DNA of 52,695 nt, from assembly GCA_903843225.1 (NCBI GenBank), contig CAIMOX010000029.1, positions 1 through 52,695 on the forward strand, read 5' to 3'. Positions 36,662-44,318 of this stretch are shown in pieces (the stretch's first letter is position 1; each line of letters opens with the position of its first letter). Under the pieces are notes generated by a model. That model made no database searches, was not told where the DNA came from, and saw only the letters and a program-made list of their open reading frames with translations. The stretch comes from an uncultured Actinomycetes bacterium (GTDB taxonomy: Bacteria; Actinomycetota; Actinomycetes; Nanopelagicales; Nanopelagicaceae). Made by a program: the position numbers and the translations under genes.

Positions 36662-37981
36662 TTAACGATTAGTGTCAGCACGCCCAAGGGCCCTGACATG
36701 CCAACCAGCCTTCTGCCATTCACTGCGATCTAACATATTGCGACCATCGATCAAGATTGGGTTTTTAACGAGCGCCTTCATCACAACTGGGTCGAGCTCA
36801 CCGTAGATCTTCCACTCCGTCAGATGCAGAACAATCTCTGCATCCTTAAGGCATTCTTCAATACTTTCGGTGAAGGTCAGCGCTGGGAATCGCTTCGATG
36901 CTGGAATCGTCGCCTTGGGATCATGCACCACCACATTTGCACCAGCGGCGTGAATCTGCACGGCGATATCTAAGGCTGGGGAGTCGCGAACATCATCGCT
37001 ATCAGGCTTGAAGGCGGCTCCTAAGATCGCAACCTTCTTGCCAACCAAATCTTGTGAGAGATCTTTGCGGACGAGATCAATGACGCGTTGTCTTGCACGC
37101 AGGTTGATCGAATCTACTTCGCGCAGGAATTCGAGAGCTTGCTCAGCGCCAAGCTCACCCGCGCGTGCCATAAAGGCGCGAATATCCTTAGGAAGACAGC
37201 CTCCACCAAAGCCGATGCCAGCTTGCAGGAAGCGACTTCCAATACGTGGGTCATAGCCGATCGCCTTCGCGAGAACGGTGACATCACCGCCTGCTGCTTC
37301 GCAGATCTCTGCCATCGCATTGATAAAGGAGATCTTGGTGGCGAGGAATGAATTCGCTGCAACTTTAACGAGCTCAGCGGTAGGTAGATCTGCGCGAACC
37401 CACGGAACACCATCACCGAGATTAGTTGCGTAGACCTCTTTGAGAAGTTCTTCAGCGCGATCGTTCGTCACACCGACAACGAGCCGATTTGGGTGGAGTG
37501 TGTCATCAACGGCGAAACCTTCACGCAAGAACTCTGGATTCCAAGCGAGATCAGCCTGCGGATTAATTTCGAGTAGTCGTGCGCGAAGACGGGCCGCGGT
37601 ACCGACCGGGACGGTCGATTTTCCGACAACGAGTGAGCCAGCTTTAATGAGTGGTGCGATCGCTTCAAGCGCGCCATTGACATAGGTCATATCGGCTGCG
37701 AGACCATCTTTGACTTGTGGTGTTCCTACACAGATGAAGTGGATATCGGCATCTGTGATTGCATCAAAAGAGTTGCTGAAAGTAAGTCGACCGGTGGCGA
37801 TCTGCTCGGCGAGAAGTTCCTCAAGGCCAGGTTCGAAGAACGGAACCTTGCCATTTTGGAGAGCGGCAATCTTTGAGGCATCAGTATCAATTCCGATGAC
37901 ATCGAATCCAAGGCTAGAGATGCAGGCAGCATGGGTTGCACCGAGATATCCGGTGCCAATCACAGAGATTTTCAGTGCCAT
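36662..37981 (-). CDS. ugd: UDP-glucose 6-dehydrogenase
   Basis: 439 residues. The NAD site is ISVIGTGYLGATHAACISS, the catalytic cysteine is in GFGGGCLPKDIRAF, and the C-terminal UDP-binding domain contains AFKPDSDDVRDSPAL. It oxidises UDP-glucose to UDP-glucuronate for surface polysaccharides. TACTAT on this strand ends 7 bases before the ATG. It is divergent from a glycosyltransferase gene 41 bases away, suggesting a shared role in cell-surface glycan. Confidence 0.93.
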   Translation of the reverse strand: MALKISVIGTGYLGATHAACISSLGFDVIGIDTDASKIAALQNGKVPFFEPGLEELLAEQIATGRLTFSNSFDAITDADIHFICVGTPQVKDGLAADMTYVNGALEAIAPLIKAGSLVVGKSTVPVGTAARLRARLLEINPQADLAWNPEFLREGFAVDDTLHPNRLVVGVTNDRAEELLKEVYATNLGDGVPWVRADLPTAELVKVAANSFLATKISFINAMAEICEAAGGDVTVLAKAIGYDPRIGSRFLQAGIGFGGGCLPKDIRAFMARAGELGAEQALEFLREVDSINLRARQRVIDLVRKDLSQDLVGKKVAILGAAFKPDSDDVRDSPALDIAVQIHAAGANVVVHDPKATIPASKRFPALTFTESIEECLKDAEIVLHLTEWKIYGELDPVVMKALVKNPILIDGRNMLDRSEWQKAGWHVRALGRADTNR

Positions 37982-37988
37982 TGCAGAG

Positions 37989-37994
37989 ATAGTA
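37989..37994 (-). promoter_or_regulatory. Predicted -10 box of ugd
   Basis: Minus-strand TACTAT, 7 bases, then ATG at 37981. Confidence 0.45.
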
Positions 37995-38022
37995 GTGCCA
38001 GGGCAGGGTACCGTGGGTATCT

Positions 38023-38982
38023 ATGCAGCCGGGTGTCAGCGTCGTATTACCGATCCTCAATGAGGAACGGTTTCTTGCCGACGCAATCGCCGCAATTCTG
38101 GCGCAGGAGTATCCCGGTGAGCTCGAGGTCATTCTCGCTCTAGGCCCGTCACGCGATCGGACGAATGAGATTGCGAAGGCGCTGCACGAAAAGGATTCAC
38201 GCATTGTTCTTGTTGAGAACCCCACGGGTCGTACCGCTGCGGGGCTAAACGCTGCAATTGCTGCCGCGAAGTTCGAGATCATCTGTCGTATCGATGGCCA
38301 TGCCGAGATCTCAAAGAGTTACATCCGTGATGCGGTTGAGATCATGGGAAGTAGTAGCGCCGTAAATGTCGGCGGAGTCATGGCTGCGGTAGGTAAGACG
38401 CGATTTGAGGATGCGGTTGCGCGCGCGATGCGATCACCGATCGGCGTTGGTGGTGCTCGCTTTCACGTTGGCGGAGTAGCAGGACCAGCAGATACCGTTT
38501 ATCTCGGTGTTTTCCAGAAGAGTGCGCTCGTTGCTGCTGGCGGATATGACGAACGTTTTATTCGCGCGCAAGATTGGGAGCTTAACTTTAGGCTACGTGA
38601 AGCAGGCGGCACGATCTGGTTTGATCCACGCCTTGCGGTGATCTATCGACCACGACCAAACCTAAGAGCGCTTGCGAAGCAGTATTTTGAATACGGTCGC
38701 TGGCGTCGAGCAGTAACGCGCCATCACAAGGGCACAATTAATTATCGCTACTTAGCGCCTCCGATTGCGACTCTTATTATTGGCCTATCTCTTCTTACGG
38801 GATTTCTCTTTAATTCGATTTTTTTCATCCCTGCGCTGACTTATGCATCTGCGATTCTTTTGAGTTCACAAGTCATTGGTAAGAGTTGGTCAGAGCGCAT
38901 CACCCTTCCCGCAGTTCTAGCGACAATGCATATCTCATGGGGGCTGGGCTTTCTGACCTCTCCTGCAAACCTGGTGAAGTAA
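38023..38982 (+). CDS. Family 2 glycosyltransferase, ExoA-like
   Basis: 319 residues. GT-A domain starting VSVVLPILNEERFLADAIAAI, with the acidic nucleotide-sugar motif ICRIDGHAEIS and the later QDWELNFRLREAGG. Hydrophobic segments at about 245-300 anchor it in the membrane. Resembles ExoA of succinoglycan synthesis, so it probably transfers a sugar to a lipid-linked glycan. TACCGT ends 8 bases before the ATG. The stop overlaps the next ATG by one base. Confidence 0.85.
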   Translation: MQPGVSVVLPILNEERFLADAIAAILAQEYPGELEVILALGPSRDRTNEIAKALHEKDSRIVLVENPTGRTAAGLNAAIAAAKFEIICRIDGHAEISKSYIRDAVEIMGSSSAVNVGGVMAAVGKTRFEDAVARAMRSPIGVGGARFHVGGVAGPADTVYLGVFQKSALVAAGGYDERFIRAQDWELNFRLREAGGTIWFDPRLAVIYRPRPNLRALAKQYFEYGRWRRAVTRHHKGTINYRYLAPPIATLIIGLSLLTGFLFNSIFFIPALTYASAILLSSQVIGKSWSERITLPAVLATMHISWGLGFLTSPANLVK

Positions 38983-40136
38983 TGCGCAAGTCATTACTCC
39001 TCTTCACATCTGCACTCTTCGGACTTTTTACAACCACAGCTCATGCAGATGTACTTCCGAGCCACTTTATTATTACTGGATCTGGCTTTGGTCATGGTGT
39101 TGGCATGAGCCAAATTGGGGCAGAAGGAATGGCCCTAGAAGGTAAGAGCGCTACCGATATTTTGACTTACTATTTTCCAGGCGCTCAAGTAACAACAGCA
39201 CCGATTACTCAAGATATCCGAGTAAATATTGCACATCAATCAACCTACCAAGCTATTACTGGCAGTGGACTACAGCTCTTTAAAGGTGATCTCACGCAGC
39301 CTCCGGTACCCATCCCACAAGGTGCAACTCTTAAATTTGCCGTGGTCGGAAAGGTAATCTCCCCAACGATCACTATGAAAGGCCTGCCAACCCATATCCT
39401 CTCACCGAACTCACTCTTCACGGTCAAATGGGATGGCATTATCAAGGTTGCAGGTACTTCACTGAAATATGGTTCAGTCTCGTTACGAGCAGTTGCCGGC
39501 AAGATGGAGGTCACAACAACGCTCAAGCTCGACACTGAATATGTGTACGGCATTAGCGAGATGAGCTCTGCCTGGCCTACAGCTGCGATTTCAGCGCAAG
39601 CGATTGCTTCGCGTACATATGGGCTTGCTCGAGTCGCCACGATTCGCAAAGAGTGTGACTGCAATGTCTACAACACTATTTATGACCAAAACTTTGTTGG
39701 GTATACAAAAGAGGCAGAGCCTGCACTAGGTTCGCTTTGGAAGTCCGCAGTTGATGCGACATCAGGGATCAGCATCACTTATAACGGTGCACCAATTAAC
39801 GTTTACTTCTTCTCATCAAGCGGTGGCCTAACACAGCGCAGCGAAGATGTGTGGGGGACGGCTTTCCCTTACCTCACAAGCGTTGCCGACCCATATTCAC
39901 TCGATATTGTTTTAAATCCAAGTTATGCCCACTGGCAACGAGTACTTAATCAGAACGATCTCAAAGGGGCCTTCGCGCTACCAGATATCGCTACATTAAG
40001 TGTTGATGGACGAACCACAACCAATAGCGTGATCTCTGTGACGGCGACTTCATCAACTGGCGTTAAATCAACTCTTGCAGTTGGAGTCTTCAAATCAAAG
40101 CTGAAGATTCCAGCATCCTGGTTTCAAATCAATTAA
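38982..40136 (+). CDS. Secreted SpoIID/LytB-domain protein
   Basis: 384 residues with a Sec signal peptide (MRKSLLLFTSALFGLFTTTAHA). Two halves of the SpoIID/LytB domain are visible, with GSGFGHGVGMSQIGAEGMA immediately after the signal and VYGISEMSSAWPTAAISAQ then ASRTYGLA in the middle. The family cleaves or modifies peptidoglycan glycan strands denuded of peptides; it is not evidence of sporulation here. The start at 38982 is chosen because it gives the signal peptide and a one-base overlap (TAATG) with the glycosyltransferase; longer readings lie in that gene. Confidence 0.85.
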   Translation: MRKSLLLFTSALFGLFTTTAHADVLPSHFIITGSGFGHGVGMSQIGAEGMALEGKSATDILTYYFPGAQVTTAPITQDIRVNIAHQSTYQAITGSGLQLFKGDLTQPPVPIPQGATLKFAVVGKVISPTITMKGLPTHILSPNSLFTVKWDGIIKVAGTSLKYGSVSLRAVAGKMEVTTTLKLDTEYVYGISEMSSAWPTAAISAQAIASRTYGLARVATIRKECDCNVYNTIYDQNFVGYTKEAEPALGSLWKSAVDATSGISITYNGAPINVYFFSSSGGLTQRSEDVWGTAFPYLTSVADPYSLDIVLNPSYAHWQRVLNQNDLKGAFALPDIATLSVDGRTTTNSVISVTATSSTGVKSTLAVGVFKSKLKIPASWFQIN

Positions 40137-41047
40137 TTAGCATGCAGGATGGAGTTAAGTCCATCCCATTGACCACTCTTTGGTAGAGCTTCAAGCGCAC
40201 CACTCTGGGAGTTGCGACGGAAGATTAAGTTATTCGCGCCAGATAATTCTCGCGCCTTAACGATCGATCCATCGGGGAGTGCGACCTTTGATCCGGCGGT
40301 GATGTACACACCAGATTCAACGATACACTCATCACCGAGAGAGATACCGACTCCAGCATTTGCGCCAAGTAGTGAACGCTCACCGATTGAAATTACTTCT
40401 TTACCGCCACCACTGAGTGTGCCCATAATTGATGCTCCGCCACCAATATCGCTGCCGTCGCCGACAACGACGCCCGCGCTAATCCGACCCTCGACCATTG
40501 ATTTGCCAAGAGTTCCGGCATTGAAATTCACAAAACCCTCATGCATGACAGTTGTTCCGGGAGCGAGGTAGGCACCTAAGCGCACGCGGTCAGCATCAGC
40601 GATGCGAACGCCATCTGGAATTACGTAATCAACCATTCGTGGGAATTTATCTACGCCAAAGACGGTGAGGTTTCCATAATGCGCACGTAAGCGCGCAGCG
40701 GTAAGTGGAAAGTCGACGAGTGAACAAGGGCCTGCGGATGTCCATGCAACATTGATAAGTAATCCAAAGAGGCCATCCAGGTTCTGACCATGAGGCTTTA
40801 CCAGGCGATGTGAGAGTAAGTGCAGACGTAGATACGCATCTTCTGCGCTCTGTGGTGCATCTTCGAGAGTGATCTCAAGGTCGATGATCTTCTTCGTCAC
40901 TCCACGGATTGCATCCGGCGCCAAAAAAGTTGCACGATCTGGTGCGTCTGACGGTAGCGAGCCGAGACCAACGGTGAGGTACCAGGTATCGAGGAGATCG
41001 CCATTAGCTGCGATCGTCGCGACGCCATACCCATATGCATTACTCAT
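40133..41047 (-). CDS. dapD: Tetrahydrodipicolinate N-succinyltransferase
   Basis: 304 residues of the actinobacterial DapD type (Rv1201c-like). The N-terminal domain is followed by a left-handed beta-helix built of hexapeptides (GAYLAPGTTVMHEGFVNFNA, AGVVVGDGSDIGGGASIMG). It succinylates tetrahydrodipicolinate in the diaminopimelate/lysine pathway, supplying peptidoglycan. TAGGTT lies 6 bases before the ATG. It overlaps the convergent SpoIID-like gene by 4 bases. Confidence 0.93.
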   Translation of the reverse strand: MSNAYGYGVATIAANGDLLDTWYLTVGLGSLPSDAPDRATFLAPDAIRGVTKKIIDLEITLEDAPQSAEDAYLRLHLLSHRLVKPHGQNLDGLFGLLINVAWTSAGPCSLVDFPLTAARLRAHYGNLTVFGVDKFPRMVDYVIPDGVRIADADRVRLGAYLAPGTTVMHEGFVNFNAGTLGKSMVEGRISAGVVVGDGSDIGGGASIMGTLSGGGKEVISIGERSLLGANAGVGISLGDECIVESGVYITAGSKVALPDGSIVKARELSGANNLIFRRNSQSGALEALPKSGQWDGLNSILHAN

Positions 41048-41053
41048 CTACGA

Positions 41054-41059
41054 AACCTA
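41054..41059 (-). promoter_or_regulatory. Predicted -10 box of dapD
   Basis: Minus-strand TAGGTT, 6 bases, then ATG at 41047: leaderless geometry. Confidence 0.6.
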
Positions 41060-41064
41060 TCAAA

Positions 41065-41078
41065 TCCGCTCAAGCGGA
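41065..41078. promoter_or_regulatory. Inverted repeat between dapD and LOG genes
   Basis: TCCGCT, two bases, AGCGGA: a perfect 6-base inverted repeat. It lies about 18-31 bases upstream of the dapD start and 30-43 upstream of the LOG start, a position where a repressor could block both promoters. No regulator is identified. Confidence 0.4.
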
Positions 41079-41095
41079 ACCTCCGCGACTGACAC

Positions 41096-41101
41096 TAGAA
41101 T
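41096..41101 (+). promoter_or_regulatory. Predicted -10 box of the LOG gene
   Basis: TAGAAT, 6 bases, then ATG at 41108. Confidence 0.6.
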
Positions 41102-41107
41102 CTCCGC

Positions 41108-41644
41108 ATGAAGATCTCGGTCTACTGCTCATCAGCCCCTGATATTGATCCGGCGCTGGTCGACTTTGCCTACGAACTTGGTAAGGGGATTGCGCAAGGC
41201 GGGCATGATCTGGTCTGGGGTGGCGCGAAGATTTCGATGATGGGCGCAGTCGCCCGCGGCGCACGGGATCATGGTGCAAAGACGATCGGGGTTATTCCTC
41301 GCGCACTCGTTGAACGTGAGATCCAGGATCCGCAAGCTTCAGAGCTACATCTAGTCGACACGATGCGAGAGCGTAAGGCGATGATCGAGGAGCTATCTGA
41401 TGGCTTTATCGCCCTCCCTGGTGGCATCGGCACCCTTGAAGAGTTCTTTGAGATCTGGGTCGGCCGCTATCTCTCATTCCATGCCAAGCCGATCGCGATC
41501 CTCGATCCAGTCAATGCCTACGGTCCGCTTAAAGTGGCCCTTGATCACTTAGGCGATCACAAGCTCCTCAAGAGTGGTCAGATTGAGCTGGTCTCATGGA
41601 CTACTCAGGTGAAAGAGGCGATTGACGCCCTCACTCGCGGGTAG
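41108..41644 (+). CDS. LOG-family nucleotide phosphoribohydrolase
   Basis: 178 residues of the LOG (lonely guy, TIGR00730) family. The catalytic motif is PGGIGTLEEFFEIW and the nucleotide-binding part is VWGGAKISMMGAVARGA. The family releases a free base from nucleoside 5'-monophosphates (cytokinin riboside monophosphates in plants; AMP or related in bacteria). Divergent from dapD, as Rv1205 is near Rv1201c in mycobacteria. Leaderless promoter predicted. Its TAG stop begins the -10 box of the next gene. Confidence 0.88.
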   Translation: MKISVYCSSAPDIDPALVDFAYELGKGIAQGGHDLVWGGAKISMMGAVARGARDHGAKTIGVIPRALVEREIQDPQASELHLVDTMRERKAMIEELSDGFIALPGGIGTLEEFFEIWVGRYLSFHAKPIAILDPVNAYGPLKVALDHLGDHKLLKSGQIELVSWTTQVKEAIDALTRG

Positions 41645-41647
41645 CCT
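41642..41647 (+). promoter_or_regulatory. Predicted -10 box of the sigma-region-4-like gene
   Basis: TAGCCT, 6 bases, then GTG at 41654. Its TAG is the stop codon of the LOG gene. Confidence 0.5.
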
Positions 41648-41653
41648 GATCCC

Positions 41654-41863
41654 GTGTCCGAGCAATCGCCTGCTTCCAATAGCAGCCTCTCGGATTTCCT
41701 TGCCCAGTTACCGGAGGAAGAACGTTTTATCTTGACCTTGCATTACATCCATGGAAGATCTGCGGCAGAGATTGCATCGGCCTTAGGAGTTCCAGCCAAA
41801 CCGGTCGAATCCCTTATTGTTAGCGGTCGAGCCAAAATCCTGGCCGTTATTACGAAGAATTAG
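41654..41863 (+). CDS. Small sigma-70 region 4-like HTH protein
   Basis: 69 residues, GTG start. The sequence LPEEERFILTLHYIHG then SAAEIASALGVPAKPVESLI reads as an ECF sigma factor region 4 helix-turn-helix, but there is no region 2, so it cannot be a complete sigma factor. It could be an anti-sigma-like or DNA-binding partner, or a small transcription modulator. A leaderless promoter with exact spacing supports the gene being real. About 79 bases to the next gene contain a CTAGCTAG palindrome and a T-run, nothing more. Confidence 0.7.
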   Translation: MSEQSPASNSSLSDFLAQLPEEERFILTLHYIHGRSAAEIASALGVPAKPVESLIVSGRAKILAVITKN

Positions 41864-41942
41864 CCTTCTGATCATCTAGCTAGGCGTGATTTGCCCTTTT
41901 TTCGATTTCCACTCTTACCCGTTGGTACGAGATACTTCTCCA

Positions 41943-42122
41943 ATGGCAGCGATGAAACCCCGCACTGGTGATGGTCCAATGGAAGTCACAAAGGAAGCTC
42001 GCAGCATGGTGATGCGGATCCCACTTGAAGGCGGCGGACGCCTTGTGGTCGAACTCAACATTGAAGAGGCAACAAATCTCGGCAACGTATTACAAGCCGC
42101 AGTAGCCCTCGTTAAGAAGTAA
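41943..42122 (+). CDS. DUF3117 protein
   Basis: 59 residues starting MAAMKPRTGDGPMEVTKEA, with RIPLEGGGRLVVELNIEEA, the conserved DUF3117 family of actinobacteria. Function unknown. The start at 41943 is chosen because family members begin with MAAMKPRTGDGP; a longer reading from 41886 has no family support. A GATACT 6 bases upstream of the ATG is a poor but correctly spaced -10. Confidence 0.9.
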   Translation: MAAMKPRTGDGPMEVTKEARSMVMRIPLEGGGRLVVELNIEEATNLGNVLQAAVALVKK

Positions 42123-42129
42123 TTTTCTA

Positions 42130-42135
42130 TAAGGT
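42130..42135 (+). promoter_or_regulatory. Predicted -10 box of pepA
   Basis: TAAGGT, 6 bases, then GTG at 42142: leaderless geometry. Confidence 0.6.
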
Positions 42136-42141
42136 CGGGGT

Positions 42142-43629
42142 GTGAACACCACAACTCCACCAGATCTCACCCTCTTCTCAGGCTCGGCGCTTCCGCCGTC
42201 TTCTGGGATTGATGGTTTCGCCATTGCTGCAGAGATCATTGATGGCCAGGCCGTTGTTGGTTCAGGCAAGATTAATACACTCATCGCCAAAGAGTGTGGC
42301 GTTGATTTTTCAGCCATCCTCACACAGTGGCCAGAGTTTGCAGGCAAAGCTGGCGAACTCATTGAAGTTCCCATCACTCACGATTCTGTGAAGCGTCTCT
42401 ACATCATTGGTGTCGGTCAAGGAACAAGTAGTGACTATCGCAAGGCCGGTGTTGCACTTGGTCGAAAAGTTAAGGGTAAGAGCGCAAGAGTCTTCAATGC
42501 AATTATTACTTCTAGTGAACATGCGGTTGTACATCTCAATGCGCTCGCCCTCTCGCAATATATTTGGACGGCTAAGAGTGGCGCTAAGCCAAAACCTTGC
42601 ACATTTATCTTCACTGGAAAACTTGGCGATGAACTTAAATATGCATCATCATTAATTGATGCAGTCTGGCTTGCTCGTGATTTGATTCATGCAACTTCAG
42701 ATGAGAAGAACCCAGCGTGGATGGCGGCGCAAACTACGCGGGCTGTAAAGAAGATCGGATCATCAGCGCTGACCGTCAATGTTCTCTCAGGTGCGGCGCT
42801 CAAGAAATTTGGTGGTCTGCGCGCGGTTGGTGGATCCCAACCTAATCCAGGCCCACGCATGATTGAAGTTAGCTATGCACCACGTGGCAGCGCGCATTGG
42901 CCACACGTTGTCCTGGTCGGCAAAGGAATCACCTTTGATACCGGCGGTTACTCTCTTAAGCGTGGTTGGGAAGAGATGGCACCGATGAAGACGGATATGT
43001 CTGGCGCTGCAATCGTGATGGCTACGACACTAGCGATGGCCGAAGTTCAACCGAAGGTGCGCGTAACAGCTCTCATGATGTGCGCCGCCAATCTAATTTC
43101 AGGAACTGCACAGCGGCCTTCTGATGTGATTACTCAATACGGTGGAACAACGGTTGAAGTTCTCGATACCGATGCCGAAGGACGCCTGGTCTTAGCCGAT
43201 GGTCTTGCTTACGCCGATCTTGAGCTGCAACCTGATTATCTTGTCGATGTTGCTACATTGACTGGCGCTGCGCGCATCGGACTCGGTCGCCAGTATGCTG
43301 CGATGTATTCACGTGATTCTAAAGTTGCAAACGCGCTTCATGAAGCTGGAAAACGAATTGGCGACAATGCTTGGCAGATGCCGCTTGTTGATGATTATGC
43401 GCAAGCGCTTCATAGCGAAATTGCGGATTACGCTCATATCGATCGCAAGCGTTTTGGGGGCGGGTCGATCACCGCTGCCCTCTTCTTAGAGAAATTTGTC
43501 GGCAAGCGGCGATGGGTGCATTTAGATATCGCTGGTACTGGTCGTTCCGATAGTGACACTGGAGAAAATCCTAAGGGCGGAACTGCTTCTGGAGTTCGTC
43601 TCCTCATTGAATGGATCCGTACCCTGTGA
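42142..43629 (+). CDS. pepA: Leucyl aminopeptidase
   Basis: 495 residues of peptidase family M17. The N-terminal macro-like domain is followed by the two-metal catalytic domain: VGKGITFDTGGYSLK (Lys and Asp ligands) and the signature LDTDAEGRLVLADGLAY. Forms cytoplasmic hexamers that release N-terminal Leu and other residues; some homologues also bind DNA. GTG start with a leaderless -10 box. Its stop overlaps the following methyltransferase (GTGA). Confidence 0.93.
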   Translation: MNTTTPPDLTLFSGSALPPSSGIDGFAIAAEIIDGQAVVGSGKINTLIAKECGVDFSAILTQWPEFAGKAGELIEVPITHDSVKRLYIIGVGQGTSSDYRKAGVALGRKVKGKSARVFNAIITSSEHAVVHLNALALSQYIWTAKSGAKPKPCTFIFTGKLGDELKYASSLIDAVWLARDLIHATSDEKNPAWMAAQTTRAVKKIGSSALTVNVLSGAALKKFGGLRAVGGSQPNPGPRMIEVSYAPRGSAHWPHVVLVGKGITFDTGGYSLKRGWEEMAPMKTDMSGAAIVMATTLAMAEVQPKVRVTALMMCAANLISGTAQRPSDVITQYGGTTVEVLDTDAEGRLVLADGLAYADLELQPDYLVDVATLTGAARIGLGRQYAAMYSRDSKVANALHEAGKRIGDNAWQMPLVDDYAQALHSEIADYAHIDRKRFGGGSITAALFLEKFVGKRRWVHLDIAGTGRSDSDTGENPKGGTASGVRLLIEWIRTL

Positions 43630-44261
43630 CAACAATTGGCAATCGCGGGGATATGAGCGCATACTCAGAGAGTTATGTGCGCGAAGATATTTTTATGCAG
43701 CAAGCTCGAGCATATGGCGTGGAGTGCGGCGCGATAGATCCAACTCCAGCCGTTGGTGGTCTCTTACAATTTGCGGCAAGCCAAATTAACGCTAAGTCTG
43801 TTGTAGAAATTGGAACAGGATCTGGCGTGAGTGGTCTCTGGTTATTTCAAGGAATGACACCAGATGCAGTACTCACCTCAATTGATGCTGAACGCGAGCT
43901 CTCTACCGCGGCTCGAGAAGTTTTTGAAGAGGCAGGTATCTCACCGCAACGATTCAGATTAATTAGTGGTGTCACCCATGACATAGTGAGCAAACTCGCT
44001 GATGGAAATTATGACCTGGTCGTCATTCGTACTGCTGCAGATCTCATGGATCTGATCCACGAGGCTCATCGACTACTACGAGTAGGAGGCACCCTCGTTA
44101 TTGATCACGCCCTCAGTGGTGGGAAGGTGGCAGACCCGACCCAACGAGATTTCGAGACGATCTCAAGGCGAGATGGCCTGCGGGCGATCAAGGATGATCA
44201 ACGCTGGCGGGGGACACTTCTGCCGCTAGGCGCGGGAGTCCTGCTCGCAACAAAATCTTGA
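43626..44261 (+). CDS. O-methyltransferase-like protein (Rv1220c type)
   Basis: 211 residues from the GTG at 43626 (an ATG at 43653 is possible). The SAM-binding loop is VVEIGTGSGVSGLWLFQGM and the order matches Rv1220c, which I remember beside sigE-htrA. The family's metal-binding IDAD stretch reads VVIRTAADLMD here, so the first metal ligand appears to be absent and catalysis may differ. Substrate unknown. Followed directly by htrA, whereas mycobacteria have sigE and an anti-sigma gene in between. Confidence 0.78.
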   Translation: MTTIGNRGDMSAYSESYVREDIFMQQARAYGVECGAIDPTPAVGGLLQFAASQINAKSVVEIGTGSGVSGLWLFQGMTPDAVLTSIDAERELSTAAREVFEEAGISPQRFRLISGVTHDIVSKLADGNYDLVVIRTAADLMDLIHEAHRLLRVGGTLVIDHALSGGKVADPTQRDFETISRRDGLRAIKDDQRWRGTLLPLGAGVLLATKS

Positions 44262-44305
44262 TCTAGTACTCATTTGGTCGTAAGGAGTTCCTAAGGTTTG
44301 CCTTA

Positions 44306-44311
44306 TAGGAT
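44306..44311 (+). promoter_or_regulatory. Predicted -10 box of htrA
   Basis: TAGGAT, 7 bases, then ATG at 44319, within a TATAGGAT context. Confidence 0.45.
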
Positions 44312-44318
44312 CGTATCC

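Noticed and set aside
38982-40136. SpoIID-like gene as evidence for sporulation
   Set aside because: SpoIID/LytB domains occur widely in non-sporulating actinobacteria and no other sporulation gene is present.
41884-41903. Intrinsic terminator before DUF3117
   Set aside because: A T-run is present but the preceding stem is only three to four pairs, too weak to call.
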